A stretch of 64,000 nucleotides of DNA from JADJPO01 sp963828555 (lineage in GTDB: Bacteria; Actinomycetota; Actinomycetes; Actinomycetales; Kineosporiaceae), in assembly GCA_963828555.1 (NCBI GenBank), contig CAWHEL010000004.1, forward strand, positions 1,240,001 to 1,304,000, given 5' to 3'. Below the pieces are notes generated by a model. The model was not told where the DNA came from. It worked only from the letters and a program-made list of their open reading frames with translations, and did not search any database. The position numbers and the translations under genes are program-made. Position 1 is the first letter of the stretch. Each line of letters begins with the position of its first letter. Of this stretch, positions 45,512-57,696 are shown piece by piece.

Positions 45512-47620
45512 ATGCGCCCGATCACCGACCTGCAACGCACCGTCGCCCCGTTCCTCGTGGTCGCCGACTTCGAACCGAGTGGTGACCAGCCCGAGGCGAT
45601 CGAACAACTCACCCAACGGGTCGAGTCGGGGGAGAGGGATATCGTCCTGCTCGGGGCCACCGGCACCGGCAAGTCCGCCACCACCGCCTGGCTGATCGAG
45701 AAGGTGCAGCGCCCGACGCTGGTGCTGGCCCCGAACAAGACCCTGGCCGCGCAGCTGGCGAACGAGTTCCGCGAGCTGATGCCGCACAACGCCGTGGAGT
45801 ACTTCGTCTCCTACTACGACTACTACCAGCCCGAGGCGTACGTCCCGCAGACCGACACCTACATCGAGAAGGACTCCTCGATCAACGAGGAGGTCGAGCG
45901 GCTGCGCCACTCGGCGACCAACTCGCTGCTCACCCGACGCGACGTCGTGGTGGTTGCGTCGGTCTCGTGCATCTACGGCCTGGGCACCCCGCAGGAGTAC
46001 GTGGACCGGATGGCCCGGCTCAAGGTCGGTCAGGAGGTCGAGCGGGACGATCTGCTCCGCCGGTTCGTGCAGATGCAGTACACCCGCAACGACCTCGCGT
46101 TCACCCGGGGCACCTTCCGGGTGCGCGGTGACACGATCGAGATCATCCCGGTGTACGAGGAGCTCGCGCTGCGGATCGAGCTGTTCGGCGACCAGATCGA
46201 CCGGCTCTACACACTGCACCCGATGACCGGCGAGGTGGTGCGCGAGGAGGAGGAGATGTACGTCTTCCCGGCCACCCACTACGTGGCCGGCCCGGAGCGG
46301 ATGGAGCGCGCCCTGGTCGGGATCGAGTCCGAGCTGGCGCAACGACTGGAGGAGCTGAACCGGCAGGGCAAGCTGCTCGAGGCCCAGCGGCTCAAGCTGC
46401 GCACCGATCACGACATCGAGATGATGCGTCAGGTCGGCGCCTGCGCGGGCATCGAGAACTACTCCCGACACATCGACGGGCGCGGGCCGGGCACGGCGCC
46501 GAACACTCTGCTCGACTACTTCCCCGAGGATTTCCTCCTGGTGATCGACGAGTCGCACGTCACGGTGTCGCAGATCGGGGCGATGTACGAGGGGGACATG
46601 TCGCGCAAACGCACGCTGGTCGATCACGGTTTCCGGCTGCCCAGTGCGATGGACAACCGCCCGCTCAAGTGGGAGGAGTTCCTGGAGCGGATCGGGCAGA
46701 CGATCTATCTGTCGGCGACTCCGGGCGACTATGAGCTGGCCAAGGGTGACGGGGTGGTCGAACAGATCATCCGGCCGACCGGGCTGATCGACCCGCGAGT
46801 GGTGGTCAAGCCGACCAAGGGCCAGATCGACGACCTGCTGGACCAGATCCGCCAGCGGGCCGCGAGGGACGAGCGGGTGCTGGTCACCACCTTGACGAAG
46901 AAGATGGCTGAGGACCTGACCGACTACCTGCTCGACCAAGGGGTGCGGGTGCGCTATCTGCACTCGGAGGTGGACACCCTGCGCCGGGTCGAGCTGCTGC
47001 GCGAGTTGCGCCAAGGCGACTACGACGTGCTGGTGGGCATCAACCTGCTCCGCGAAGGGCTCGACCTGCCCGAGGTCTCTCTGGTGTCCATCCTGGACGC
47101 CGACAAGGAGGGCTTCCTGCGGTCGGCCAAGTCGCTGATCCAGACCATCGGGCGCGCCGCCAGGCACGTCTCTGGCGAGGTGCACATGTACGCCGACCGG
47201 GTCACCCCCTCGATGGCCCAGGCGATCGACGAGACCAACCGCCGGCGGGAGAAGCAGGTGGCGTACAACACCGAGCGCGGCGTGGACCCCGCCCCGCTGC
47301 GTAAGCGGATCGCCGACATCACCGACCTGATCGCCCGCGAGGACGAGGACACCGAGGAACTGCTCGGTGGTGGTGGGCGTCAACGCAGCAGGGGCAAGGC
47401 CCCGGTACCGGAGATGCGGGCCCACGGCACCCATGGATCGCACGGCGCGGACCTGCGCAACCTGCCGGCGATCGACCTGGCCGATCTGATCCAGCAGCTG
47501 TCGGACCAGATGAAGGCGGCGGCCGCCGAGCTGCACTTCGAGCTGGCAGCCCGGCTGCGGGACGAGATCAAGGACCTCAAGAAGGAGCTGCGGGACATGC
47601 GCGCCGCCGGGAACGCGTAA
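45512..47620 (+). CDS. uvrB: UvrABC system protein B
   Basis: UvrB verifies DNA damage and loads UvrC in nucleotide excision repair. It has 702 aa. FEPSGDQPEAI binds the adenine, Walker A is GATGTGKSATT (about 48-58), and the damage-probing beta-hairpin lies in YYDYYQPEAYVPQTDTYIEKD-like residues 90-115. Helicase motifs VIDESHV, YLSATPGDYE and QTIGRAAR are present. The C-terminal UVR helix pair (AAAELHFELAARLRDEIKDL) contacts UvrC. uvrA and uvrC are 4-9 kb downstream. The 39-40 bases coding ADFEPSGDQPEAI are duplicated in inverted orientation upstream. Confidence 0.97.
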   Translation: MRPITDLQRTVAPFLVVADFEPSGDQPEAIEQLTQRVESGERDIVLLGATGTGKSATTAWLIEKVQRPTLVLAPNKTLAAQLANEFRELMPHNAVEYFVSYYDYYQPEAYVPQTDTYIEKDSSINEEVERLRHSATNSLLTRRDVVVVASVSCIYGLGTPQEYVDRMARLKVGQEVERDDLLRRFVQMQYTRNDLAFTRGTFRVRGDTIEIIPVYEELALRIELFGDQIDRLYTLHPMTGEVVREEEEMYVFPATHYVAGPERMERALVGIESELAQRLEELNRQGKLLEAQRLKLRTDHDIEMMRQVGACAGIENYSRHIDGRGPGTAPNTLLDYFPEDFLLVIDESHVTVSQIGAMYEGDMSRKRTLVDHGFRLPSAMDNRPLKWEEFLERIGQTIYLSATPGDYELAKGDGVVEQIIRPTGLIDPRVVVKPTKGQIDDLLDQIRQRAARDERVLVTTLTKKMAEDLTDYLLDQGVRVRYLHSEVDTLRRVELLRELRQGDYDVLVGINLLREGLDLPEVSLVSILDADKEGFLRSAKSLIQTIGRAARHVSGEVHMYADRVTPSMAQAIDETNRRREKQVAYNTERGVDPAPLRKRIADITDLIAREDEDTEELLGGGGRQRSRGKAPVPEMRAHGTHGSHGADLRNLPAIDLADLIQQLSDQMKAAAAELHFELAARLRDEIKDLKKELRDMRAAGNA
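45562..45601. repeat. Inverted repeat, right arm (within uvrB)
   Basis: The coding source of the 45367-45406 arm. It encodes the uvrB adenine-binding segment, so this is the ancestral copy. Confidence 0.9.
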
Positions 47621-47675
47621 GCCGAGGCGCCGAGCGCGGGATAGCATCGACGGGTTCGTCCGCCTCGGAGGTCTT

Positions 47676-48659
47676 GTGCAGCTCCCGTTATGGTTCCAGG
47701 TAGCGACGTTCGTCGTTCTCGGACTTCTGCTGGTGTTCGACCTGGCCATCGTCGCCCGCCGCCCACATGTGCCCACGATGCGCGAGTGCACGGCCTGGGT
47801 GACGTTCTACGTGTCCCTCGCCCTGATCTTCGCACTCGTCCTGATCTTCGTGGCGGGCAGCGAGCCGGCCGGGCAGTTCCTCGCCGGATGGCTCACCGAG
47901 TACAGCCTCAGCGTCGACAACCTGTTCGTGTTCGTGGTGATCATGGGTCGCTTCGCGGTGCCGCGCCACCACCAGCAGGAGGTGCTGATGGTGGGCATCA
48001 TCATGTCGCTGGTGCTGCGGGGCGGGTTCATCGTCGTCGGGGCCGCGGCCATCGAGCGGTTCAGCTGGGTCTTCTACCTGTTCGGCGCCTTCCTGATCTA
48101 CACCGCGGTGCAGCTGGTGCGACACGGTGAGACGGACGACGGCGACTTCGAGGAGAACGCGCTGATCCGGCAGGCGCGGCGGGTGCTGCCGCTGGCGCCG
48201 ACCTACGACGGCCGGAAACTGCTGGTGAAGGTGGGTGACCGGAGGTTGGTCACCCCGATGGTCCTGGTGTTCCTGGCGATCGGCACCACGGACCTGCTGT
48301 TCGCGCTGGACTCGATCCCGGCCATCTTCGGGCTGACCAAGGACCCGTTCATCGTCTACACGGCCACGATCTTCGCGCTGATGGGTCTGCGCCAGCTGTA
48401 CTTCCTGCTCGGCGGGTTGCTCGACCGGCTGATCTACCTGTCGGTGGGGCTGGCTCTGGTGCTCGGGTTCATCGGGGTCAAACTGGTGCTGGAGGCGTTG
48501 CACCTGAACGAACTCGGCTGGATCAACGGCGGCCGGTCCGTCAGCTGGGCGCCGGAGATCCCGATCTGGGTCTCGTTGAGTGTGATCGTGGGCGTGCTGT
48601 CCGCGACCACGGTGGCGAGCCTGCTGGCCAGCCGCGCCCGGGCCCGCCACGACGTCTGA
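47676..48659 (+). CDS. TerC-family integral membrane protein
   Basis: A 327-aa protein with nine hydrophobic helices. The family motifs EYSLSVDNLFVFVVIMGRF and TTDLLFALDSIPAIFGLTKDPFIVY hold paired membrane Asp residues thought to bind metal. TerC proteins are linked to tellurite resistance and, in Bacillus, to manganese export and loading of secreted enzymes; the role here is not known. GTG 47676 is preceded by CGGAGG. TAGCAT at 47642-47647 may be its -10 element, giving a 25-base leader. Confidence 0.92.
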   Translation: MQLPLWFQVATFVVLGLLLVFDLAIVARRPHVPTMRECTAWVTFYVSLALIFALVLIFVAGSEPAGQFLAGWLTEYSLSVDNLFVFVVIMGRFAVPRHHQQEVLMVGIIMSLVLRGGFIVVGAAAIERFSWVFYLFGAFLIYTAVQLVRHGETDDGDFEENALIRQARRVLPLAPTYDGRKLLVKVGDRRLVTPMVLVFLAIGTTDLLFALDSIPAIFGLTKDPFIVYTATIFALMGLRQLYFLLGGLLDRLIYLSVGLALVLGFIGVKLVLEALHLNELGWINGGRSVSWAPEIPIWVSLSVIVGVLSATTVASLLASRARARHDV

Positions 48660-48678
48660 CCTGCCACTCCCCGGCGGC

Positions 48679-49350
48679 TCACCAGCCGCGGGACCACCAT
48701 TCCCGCAGTGAGCCCCGTTCGGCGCCGAGGGTGGTGTCGGCGCCGTGGCCCGGGTACACCCAGGTCGAGTCCGGCAGTGCGTCGAAGACCCGCCGCTCCA
48801 GGTCGGTCATCAGGCTGGTGAAGTCCTCCGGTGTCGCAGTCTTGCCCGGGCCCCCGGGGAAGAGGCTGTCCCCGGAGAACAGATGTGTGCTGCCGTCCCT
48901 CGCCCGCAGGAGGACGGCGATCGCCCCCGGGGTGTGCCCGCGCAGCCCGATCACGTCCAGGTGCACCTCGCCCAGGCCCAGGGTGTCGCCGTGCCGTAGC
49001 CGCCGGTCAGGGGACACCGGCAGTGCGTCGGCGTCCGCCTCGCCGGCCAGGGTGCCGGCTCCGGTCGTCTCGGCCACCGCGGCCAGGGCCCGGTGGTGGT
49101 CCCAGTGTTGATGCGTGGTCAGCACCTCGGCGAGGCCGCGCCCGCCGTCCGCCTCGCCCTCGGCGACCAGCGCGAGCAGCCGGGGTGCGTCGTCCGAGGC
49201 GTCGATCAGAAGCTGACGGCCAGTGGCCCGACAGGTCAGCAGGTAGGCGTTGTTGTCCTGCTCCGACACGCTGGCCTTGCGGATCACCACGTCCGACAGG
49301 GTGCGGACGGCGCTGGGCCCGCCTGGTGTGACGGCTCCGGTGTACGACAT
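48679..49350 (-). CDS. MBL-fold hydrolase (glyoxalase II-like)
   Basis: A 223-aa cytosolic metallo-beta-lactamase-fold protein. THQHWDHHRA is the HxHxDH metal site, GLRGHTPGAIAVLL carries the next His, SGDSLFPGGPGKT the bridging Asp, and YPGHGADTTLGAE the last His. This arrangement resembles hydroxyacylglutathione hydrolase and mycothiol-dependent relatives; the substrate is not fixed. ATG 49350 is preferred. The frame extends 22 codons upstream without a ribosome binding site. Confidence 0.9.
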   Translation of the reverse strand: MSYTGAVTPGGPSAVRTLSDVVIRKASVSEQDNNAYLLTCRATGRQLLIDASDDAPRLLALVAEGEADGGRGLAEVLTTHQHWDHHRALAAVAETTGAGTLAGEADADALPVSPDRRLRHGDTLGLGEVHLDVIGLRGHTPGAIAVLLRARDGSTHLFSGDSLFPGGPGKTATPEDFTSLMTDLERRVFDALPDSTWVYPGHGADTTLGAERGSLREWWSRGW

Positions 49351-49456
49351 GCGCCCCTCCGATCGCTCGTGTCGTCCAGCCTGACAGGGATCCTGCCCGC
49401 TGCCTACCGTGGGCAAGACCTCACCTGCAACGGATCGTGAGGCAGCCGGCGGCGGC

Positions 49457-49462
49457 TAATCT
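49457..49462 (+). promoter_or_regulatory. -10 element (TAATCT) for the His-rich membrane gene
   Basis: TAATCT ends 6 bases before ATG 49469, the leaderless spacing. Confidence 0.4.
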
Positions 49463-49468
49463 CGGGGC

Positions 49469-50047
49469 ATGACGGGCATGGATCAAGCGGGCCGCTGGCT
49501 TCGCGTGGTCGCGCTGGCCGTCATCTCCACTGTTCTGGCGGCCACGGCTCATGCTGTGGCCGCGGGCGATTCCCTCGCCGGCCTGGTCGCAGCCACCCCG
49601 GCGGCCGTCCTCGGCTCCGCCGGGGTGTTGTCTGCCGCGGCGATCGGTGGTCTGGGGTGGCAGGGCCGACCGTGGTGGCTCGTCGCCGCACTGCTGACCG
49701 TCGTGCAGCTCGGCCAGCACCTCGTGCTCACCGCCTCGGCGGCCCGGGCCGGCGGGCATGGCGCGGGTCATGGCCATGCCTCTGCCGGGCACGGGGCGCT
49801 GCCGATGCTGACGGCGCACCTCACGGCGGCCACGATCACGGCGGTGCTGCTCCGCTACGCGGAGCGCGCCGTCCGCCTGCTGGGATCCTGGCTGAGCTGG
49901 CCGCTGCTGCGGGTCCGGCCGTGGCGTCCGATGCATCTCGTGCCGCTTCAGGCCTCGTGCCCGCCGGTGTGGTGCCCCGCGTCCACCTCGCCGCTGCGTG
50001 GTGGCCTGGGCCTGCGCGGTCCTCCCGGGCTGTCGGCTCTGCGCTGA
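49469..50047 (+). CDS. Four-helix membrane protein with His-rich loop
   Basis: A 192-aa membrane protein with hydrophobic segments at about residues 12-33, 40-62, 68-88 and 110-130. The loop between helices 3 and 4 is His-rich (GGHGAGHGHASAGHG), a likely metal-binding patch facing outside. The C-terminal 60 residues are Arg/Pro/Trp-rich and cytoplasmic. I do not recognise a named family. It is followed after 74 bases by a copper chaperone and a haem peroxidase, so a role in copper handling is a reasonable guess. Confidence 0.7.
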   Translation: MTGMDQAGRWLRVVALAVISTVLAATAHAVAAGDSLAGLVAATPAAVLGSAGVLSAAAIGGLGWQGRPWWLVAALLTVVQLGQHLVLTASAARAGGHGAGHGHASAGHGALPMLTAHLTAATITAVLLRYAERAVRLLGSWLSWPLLRVRPWRPMHLVPLQASCPPVWCPASTSPLRGGLGLRGPPGLSALR

Positions 50048-50121
50048 CCAGTCCGATCGAGTGCGTCGCGAACGACGCGCGATGTCGGCGTGCCTGGGCA
50101 CGCCAGGAGGAGTACTGCTTC

Positions 50122-50685
50122 ATGAAGGTTTCCACGTCCGTCCGGGTCGTCCTGCCCATGGTCGGCCTGTTCGCGCTGGCCGGTTGCGGCAGTTCGGCCG
50201 ACACGGCGAGCACCGGTTCTCCGGCGGCCGCTACGAGCGCCATCGGCGCACCCGCGGCGGCTACCGCGGTGACCCTGTCCGATGCCTGGGTCAAAGCCTC
50301 GCCCTCAGGGATGACCGGCATGTTCGGCACCCTGAAGAACACCACCGCCAAGGAGATCACCATCGTCGGTGGGATGAGTGAGGCCGCCGGCATGGTCGAG
50401 ATGCACGAGGTCGTGATGGTCGACGGTGAGATGAAGATGCAGCTGAAGGCCGGCGGGTTCGTGATCCCGGCCGAGGGAGAGCACAAGCTCGCCCCGGGGA
50501 ACGATCACGTCATGCTGATGAGCCTCAAGCAGGCGATCAAGCCCGGCGACCAGGTCACGGTGACGCTGACGATGAGCGACGGCTCGACGTCCACCGTGAG
50601 TGGGATCGCCAAGGAGTTCGCCGCCGGTCAGGAGAGCTACAAGCCCTCGGGTATGGCGTCCATGTCGGGCGGCGCCTCGTCATGA
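50122..50685 (+). CDS. PCu(A)C copper chaperone lipoprotein
   Basis: An exported copper(I) carrier of 187 aa. The signal MKVSTSVRVVLPMVGLFALAGC gives a lipidated Cys. After an Ala/Ser/Thr linker comes the PCu(A)C domain, with His/Met ligands in AAGMVEMHEVVM and in NDHVMLMSLKQ, matching the H(M)-M-HxM pattern of the family. ATG 50122 has AGGAGG 11 bases upstream. The stop overlaps the peroxidase start by ATGA. In Streptomyces lividans a PCu(A)C protein and Dyp peroxidase DtpA work together in copper delivery for GlxA maturation. Confidence 0.92.
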   Translation: MKVSTSVRVVLPMVGLFALAGCGSSADTASTGSPAAATSAIGAPAAATAVTLSDAWVKASPSGMTGMFGTLKNTTAKEITIVGGMSEAAGMVEMHEVVMVDGEMKMQLKAGGFVIPAEGEHKLAPGNDHVMLMSLKQAIKPGDQVTVTLTMSDGSTSTVSGIAKEFAAGQESYKPSGMASMSGGASS

Positions 50686-51902
50686 GTGAGGTCTCTCGTC
50701 GGGAGCTGCTCGCCGGAACCACGGCCGCAGCGTTCGGCGGGGCGGTCGCCGCGGGCCTCGGGCTCGCGGTGGCCGGCGCCCCCGCCTCCGCTCCACTCGC
50801 CCTCGTCGGAGCATCGACCACCGCCGGGTCCACGGCGAAGGCCACCGAACCCTTCTACGGGGCGCACCAGGCCGGCATCGCGACCCGGCAGCAGTCGTTC
50901 GGCACCTTCCTCGGGCTCGATCTCGCGGCCGGCACCCATCGGGAACAGATCATCCGGCTGCTGCGCCTGATCACCGACGACGCGGCGCGACTCACCCAGG
51001 GCAGGCCGGCGCTGGGTGACACCGAGCCCGAGCTCGCCCACGCGCCCGCTGCGCTGACCGTCACGGCGGGGTTCGGCCCCCGGCTGTTCGACCTCGCGGG
51101 GGTGGCCTCCCGGCGACCGGCCTCGGTGCGCGAACTGCCCGAGTTCGCCGGCGACAAGCTGCAGCCGCGGTGGGGGCAGAGCGATCTGATGCTGCAGATC
51201 TGCACCGACGACCCGACCACGCTGGCCCACACGGTGCGGATGCTGGTCAAGGACGCCCGTTCGTTCGCCACGGTGCGCTGGGCGCAACGGGGATTCGCCT
51301 CCCTGGGGACCACCGAGAACGGCACGGCGCGCAACCTGATGGGGCAGGTGGACGGAACCGTCAACCCGGCGCCCGGCACTCCCGAGTTCGATCAGGCGGT
51401 CTGGGCCACCCAACCCGGCTGGTTCGTCGGTGGCAGTGTGCTGGTGCTGCGCCGGATCGTGATGATCCTGGAGACCTGGGACGCCTTCGAGCGTGCCGGC
51501 AAGGAGCAGGTGATCGGGCGCCGGCTGGATACCGGAGCGCCGCTGACCGGCACGGTCGAGAAGGACGTGCCCGACCTGGACGCGGTGGATGCCCTGGGCT
51601 TCCCGGTGATCGAACCGCTGGCCCACATCCGGCTGGCCAAGGCGCTGACCACCGCGGAGACGATGCTGCGTCGCCCGTTCTCCTACGACGACGGGGTGGA
51701 TGCCGCCGGCCGAGCCGACGTGGGGCTGGTCTTCGTGGCCTACCAGGCGGACGCCGACACCGCGTTCGTCCCGGTGCAGCGCCGGCTGGCTGAGAAGGAC
51801 CTGTTCAACAAGTGGATCACTCACATCGGCTCCGCCGTCTACGCGGTGCCGCCAGGGGTCGAGGAAGGTGCGTACTGGGGTCAGCATCTGCTCGAGGGGT
51901 AA
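50682..51902 (+). CDS. Dyp-type haem peroxidase, Tat-exported
   Basis: A 406-aa peroxidase. The twin-arginine signal VSRRELLAG (Arg6-Arg7) and hydrophobic stretch to about residue 45 predict Tat export with folded cofactor. The Dyp motif GQVDG (about 221-225) holds the distal Asp, NPAPGTPEFD follows, and the proximal haem His is in PLAHIRLAK (about His315). It resembles EfeB and DtpA. Coupling to the PCu(A)C gene favours a DtpA-like role in copper trafficking; no efeU/efeO genes are present, which argues against iron uptake. Confidence 0.94.
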   Translation: MSEVSRRELLAGTTAAAFGGAVAAGLGLAVAGAPASAPLALVGASTTAGSTAKATEPFYGAHQAGIATRQQSFGTFLGLDLAAGTHREQIIRLLRLITDDAARLTQGRPALGDTEPELAHAPAALTVTAGFGPRLFDLAGVASRRPASVRELPEFAGDKLQPRWGQSDLMLQICTDDPTTLAHTVRMLVKDARSFATVRWAQRGFASLGTTENGTARNLMGQVDGTVNPAPGTPEFDQAVWATQPGWFVGGSVLVLRRIVMILETWDAFERAGKEQVIGRRLDTGAPLTGTVEKDVPDLDAVDALGFPVIEPLAHIRLAKALTTAETMLRRPFSYDDGVDAAGRADVGLVFVAYQADADTAFVPVQRRLAEKDLFNKWITHIGSAVYAVPPGVEEGAYWGQHLLEG

Positions 51903-51956
51903 CGCGGGTGGGCACGGCTGTGAGCTGCTCGGATGGGAGTTGTCGGTGGGCCCACC

Positions 51957-51962
51957 TAGCAT
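51957..51962 (+). promoter_or_regulatory. -10 element (TAGCAT) for leaderless uvrA
   Basis: TAGCAT ends 8 bases before GTG 51971. No LexA-type box is seen in the 68-base gap. Confidence 0.4.
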
Positions 51963-51970
51963 GAGGAACC

Positions 51971-54872
<2,902 letters not shown>

Positions 54873-54880
<8 letters not shown>

Positions 54881-56819
54881 CCCCTCGAGCTACCGGCCCA
54901 GGGCGGGGGAGATCCCGGATGCGCCAGGGGTCTACCGGTTCCGGGACCAGCACGGCCGGGTCATCTATGTGGGCAAGGCGAAGAGCCTGCGCCAGCGGCT
55001 GACGTCGTACTTCGCCGACCTCGCATCGCTGCATCCGCGGACCCAGTCGATGGTCACCACGGCCGCCTCGGTGGACTGGACGGTGGTCTCCACCGAGGTC
55101 GAGGCGCTCCAGCTGGAGTTCTCGTGGATCAAGGAGTACGACCCGCGGTTCAACATCCGCTACCGCGACGACAAGTCCTACCCCTACCTCGCGGTGACCA
55201 TGGGGGAGGACTACCCACGGGTGCAGGTGATGCGCGGCGCCAAGCGCAAGGGCACCCGCTACTTCGGGCCCTACGCGCATGCCTGGGCCATCCGCGAGAC
55301 GGTTGACCTGCTGCTGCGCGTGTTCCCGGTCCGCACCTGCAGCAACGGGGTGTTCAAGCGGGCCGGGCAGGTGGGCCGACCCTGCCTGCTCGGCTACATC
55401 GACAAGTGCTCGGCTCCCTGCGTCGGGTCGGTGGACGCCGAGACCCACCGCGAGCTCGCCGAGGACTTCTGCGACTTCATGGCCGGGCACACCCAGCGGT
55501 TCGTCCGCCGGCTCGAGCGGGAGATGCGACAGGCCTCCGACGAGCTCGAGTTCGAGCGGGCCGGGCGGCTGCGCGACGACATCGCCGCCCTGAACCGGGC
55601 CCTGGAGCGCAACGCGGTGGTGCTGCCAGACGGCACCGACGCCGATGTCTTCGCCCTGGCGCAGGACGACCTCGAGGCTGCGGTCCAGGTCTTCCACGTG
55701 CGCGACGGTCGAGTCCGCGGGCAGCGCGGCTGGGTGGTGGAGAAGGTCGAGGACGTGACCACTGCCGACCTGGTCGAGGATCTGCTGCTCCAGGTCTACG
55801 GCGATGTCTCGCCCCAGGGAGTGCCCCGGGAGGTCCTGGTTCCGGCCGAGCCGGTGCCGTGCGGCGAGCTCGAGCTCTGGCTCAGCGAGATGCGCGGCAG
55901 CCGGGTCGGCATCCGGGTGCCGCAGCGGGGTGACAAGCGCGCTCTGATGAGCACCGTCGAGCGCAACGCGGCGGCGGCCCTGACCCTGCACAAGACTCGG
56001 CGAGCCGGCGATCTGACCACGAGAAGCGTTGCGCTGCAAGAGATCCAGGATGCCCTTGGCCTGGCCGAGGCGCCGTTGCGGATCGAGTGCTACGACGTCT
56101 CCAACATCGCCGGCCAGCATGTGGTGGCCTCGATGGTGGTCTTCGAGGATGGCCTGCCCCGTAAGGCGGAGTACCGCAGGTTCACCATCCGCGGCGAGGA
56201 CGGCACGGACGACGTGGCGGCCATCCACGAGGTGATCACCCGCCGCTTCCGGCGCTACATCCAGGACCGCGCGGGCAGCCCCCCGGCTGACGACGCCGAC
56301 GAGAGCCGGCGGAAACGGTTCGCGTATCCGCCGAACCTGATCGTCGTGGACGGCGGACAGCCGCAGGTCGCTGCCGCCGCGCGGGCGATGACCGAGCTCG
56401 GGGTGGACGACGTCGCCCTGTGCGGGCTGGCCAAACGCCTGGAGGAGGTGTGGTTGCCCGACCAGGACGCCCCCGTGGTGCTCGGACGCAGCAGCCAGGG
56501 CCTGTTCCTGCTGCAGCGGGTGCGCGACGAGGCGCACCGGTTCGCGATCGCCCATCACCGGCAGCGGCGGAGCAAGGCGATGACCGCCAGCGAGCTGGAC
56601 GGCGTGCCCGGGCTGGGCCCGGCCCGCAAACGGGCATTGCTGGAGGCCTTCGGTTCGGTGGCCCGCCTGCGCGACGCCGACCTCGCTCAGATCGCTTCGG
56701 TGCCCGGGATCGGCCCGGGCGTGGCAGCATCGGTGGCGGCAGCACTGGGCGCGGGGGCGCCGGGCGCCGAATCGCGGGGGGAAGCGTTCGACGCGGCAAC
56801 GGGAGAACTCCTTGACTGA
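54873..56819 (+). CDS. uvrC: UvrABC system protein C
   Basis: UvrC makes the dual incisions in excision repair. It has 648 aa. The N-terminal GIY-YIG nuclease is GVYRFRDQHGRVIYVGKAKS. The UVR motif (LEFERAGRLRDDIAALN, about 230) contacts UvrB. The C-terminal RNase H-like nuclease is marked by IECYDVSNIAGQHVVASMVV and NLIVVDGGQPQ, and a helix-hairpin-helix pair by VPGLGPARKRALLEAFGS and VPGIGPGVA. GTG 54873 overlaps uvrA by 8 bases; an open frame further upstream inside uvrA is meaningless. Confidence 0.97.
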
Positions 56820-57696
56820 CGACCCAACCGGCACCGATCACCGGGAACTGCTGGTCATCACCGGCATGTCCGGGGCGGGACGCTCGACCGCGGGGAAGGT
56901 GCTGGAGGACCTGGGCTGGTATCTGGTCGACAACCTGCCGCCGGCGTTGATCTCCTCCCTGGTCGACCTGGTCAGCGGCTCGGGACCGGAGGTGGCACAC
57001 CTCGCCGTGGCGGTCGACGTGCGCGGCCGGTCGTTCTTCTCGGCGTTGAACCAATCGCTGGCCGAGCTGCACCGGCGCGGGATCGGGCACCGGCTGCTGT
57101 ACCTTGACGCGGCTGACGAGGCGCTGGTCCGCCGGTTCGAGTCGGTCCGCCGGCCGCACCCGCTGCAGGGCGAGGGCCGGCTGCTGGACGGCATCCAGCG
57201 CGAACGCTCGATGCTGGAGGAACTCCGTGGCCGCGCCGACACGGTCATCGACACCTCTCATCTCAACGTGCACCAATTGTCGGCGAAGGTGGCCCAGGCC
57301 TTCGGGGATGCCGGGGGTCCCGCCCTGCGACTGACCGTGATGTCGTTCGGTTTCAAGTACGGGCTGCCGCTGGACGCCGACCACGTGGCCGACGTGCGCT
57401 TCCTGCCGAACCCGTTCTGGATCCCCGAGCTGCGCCTTCGGACCGGGCTGGACGCGTCGGTGAGCGACTACGTGATGGCGCAGGACGGGGCGCTGACCTT
57501 CCTGCACAGCTATGCGAAGACCCTCGAACCGGTGCTCGCCGGATACCCGCGGGAGAACAAGCGCTACGCCACCCTGGCGATCGGCTGCACCGGCGGGAAG
57601 CACCGCTCGGTGGCGATGAGCGAGGCGCTGGCGGGGCTGCTCACCGCCGCCGGGGTGCATGCCACCACCGTGCACCGGGACCTGGGGCGGGAATGA
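56812..57696 (+). CDS. rapZ: RapZ-family nucleotide-binding protein
   Basis: A 294-aa P-loop protein. Walker A reads GMSGAGRS (18-25), and the family motif GCTGGKHRSVAMSE is near the C-terminus with VMSFGFKYGLPLDADHVADV before it. In E. coli RapZ directs RNase E to a small RNA; in Actinobacteria the role is not settled. The start is TTG 56812 with GGGAG just upstream, overlapping the uvrC stop by 8 bases. The rapZ-yvcK-whiA order is highly conserved. Confidence 0.94.
   Translation: MTDDPTGTDHRELLVITGMSGAGRSTAGKVLEDLGWYLVDNLPPALISSLVDLVSGSGPEVAHLAVAVDVRGRSFFSALNQSLAELHRRGIGHRLLYLDAADEALVRRFESVRRPHPLQGEGRLLDGIQRERSMLEELRGRADTVIDTSHLNVHQLSAKVAQAFGDAGGPALRLTVMSFGFKYGLPLDADHVADVRFLPNPFWIPELRLRTGLDASVSDYVMAQDGALTFLHSYAKTLEPVLAGYPRENKRYATLAIGCTGGKHRSVAMSEALAGLLTAAGVHATTVHRDLGRE

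Noticed and set aside
45383..47791. An 802-codon minus-strand open frame opposite uvrB
   Set aside because: Same reason: the product is repetitive and unlike any protein family, while uvrB is unambiguous.
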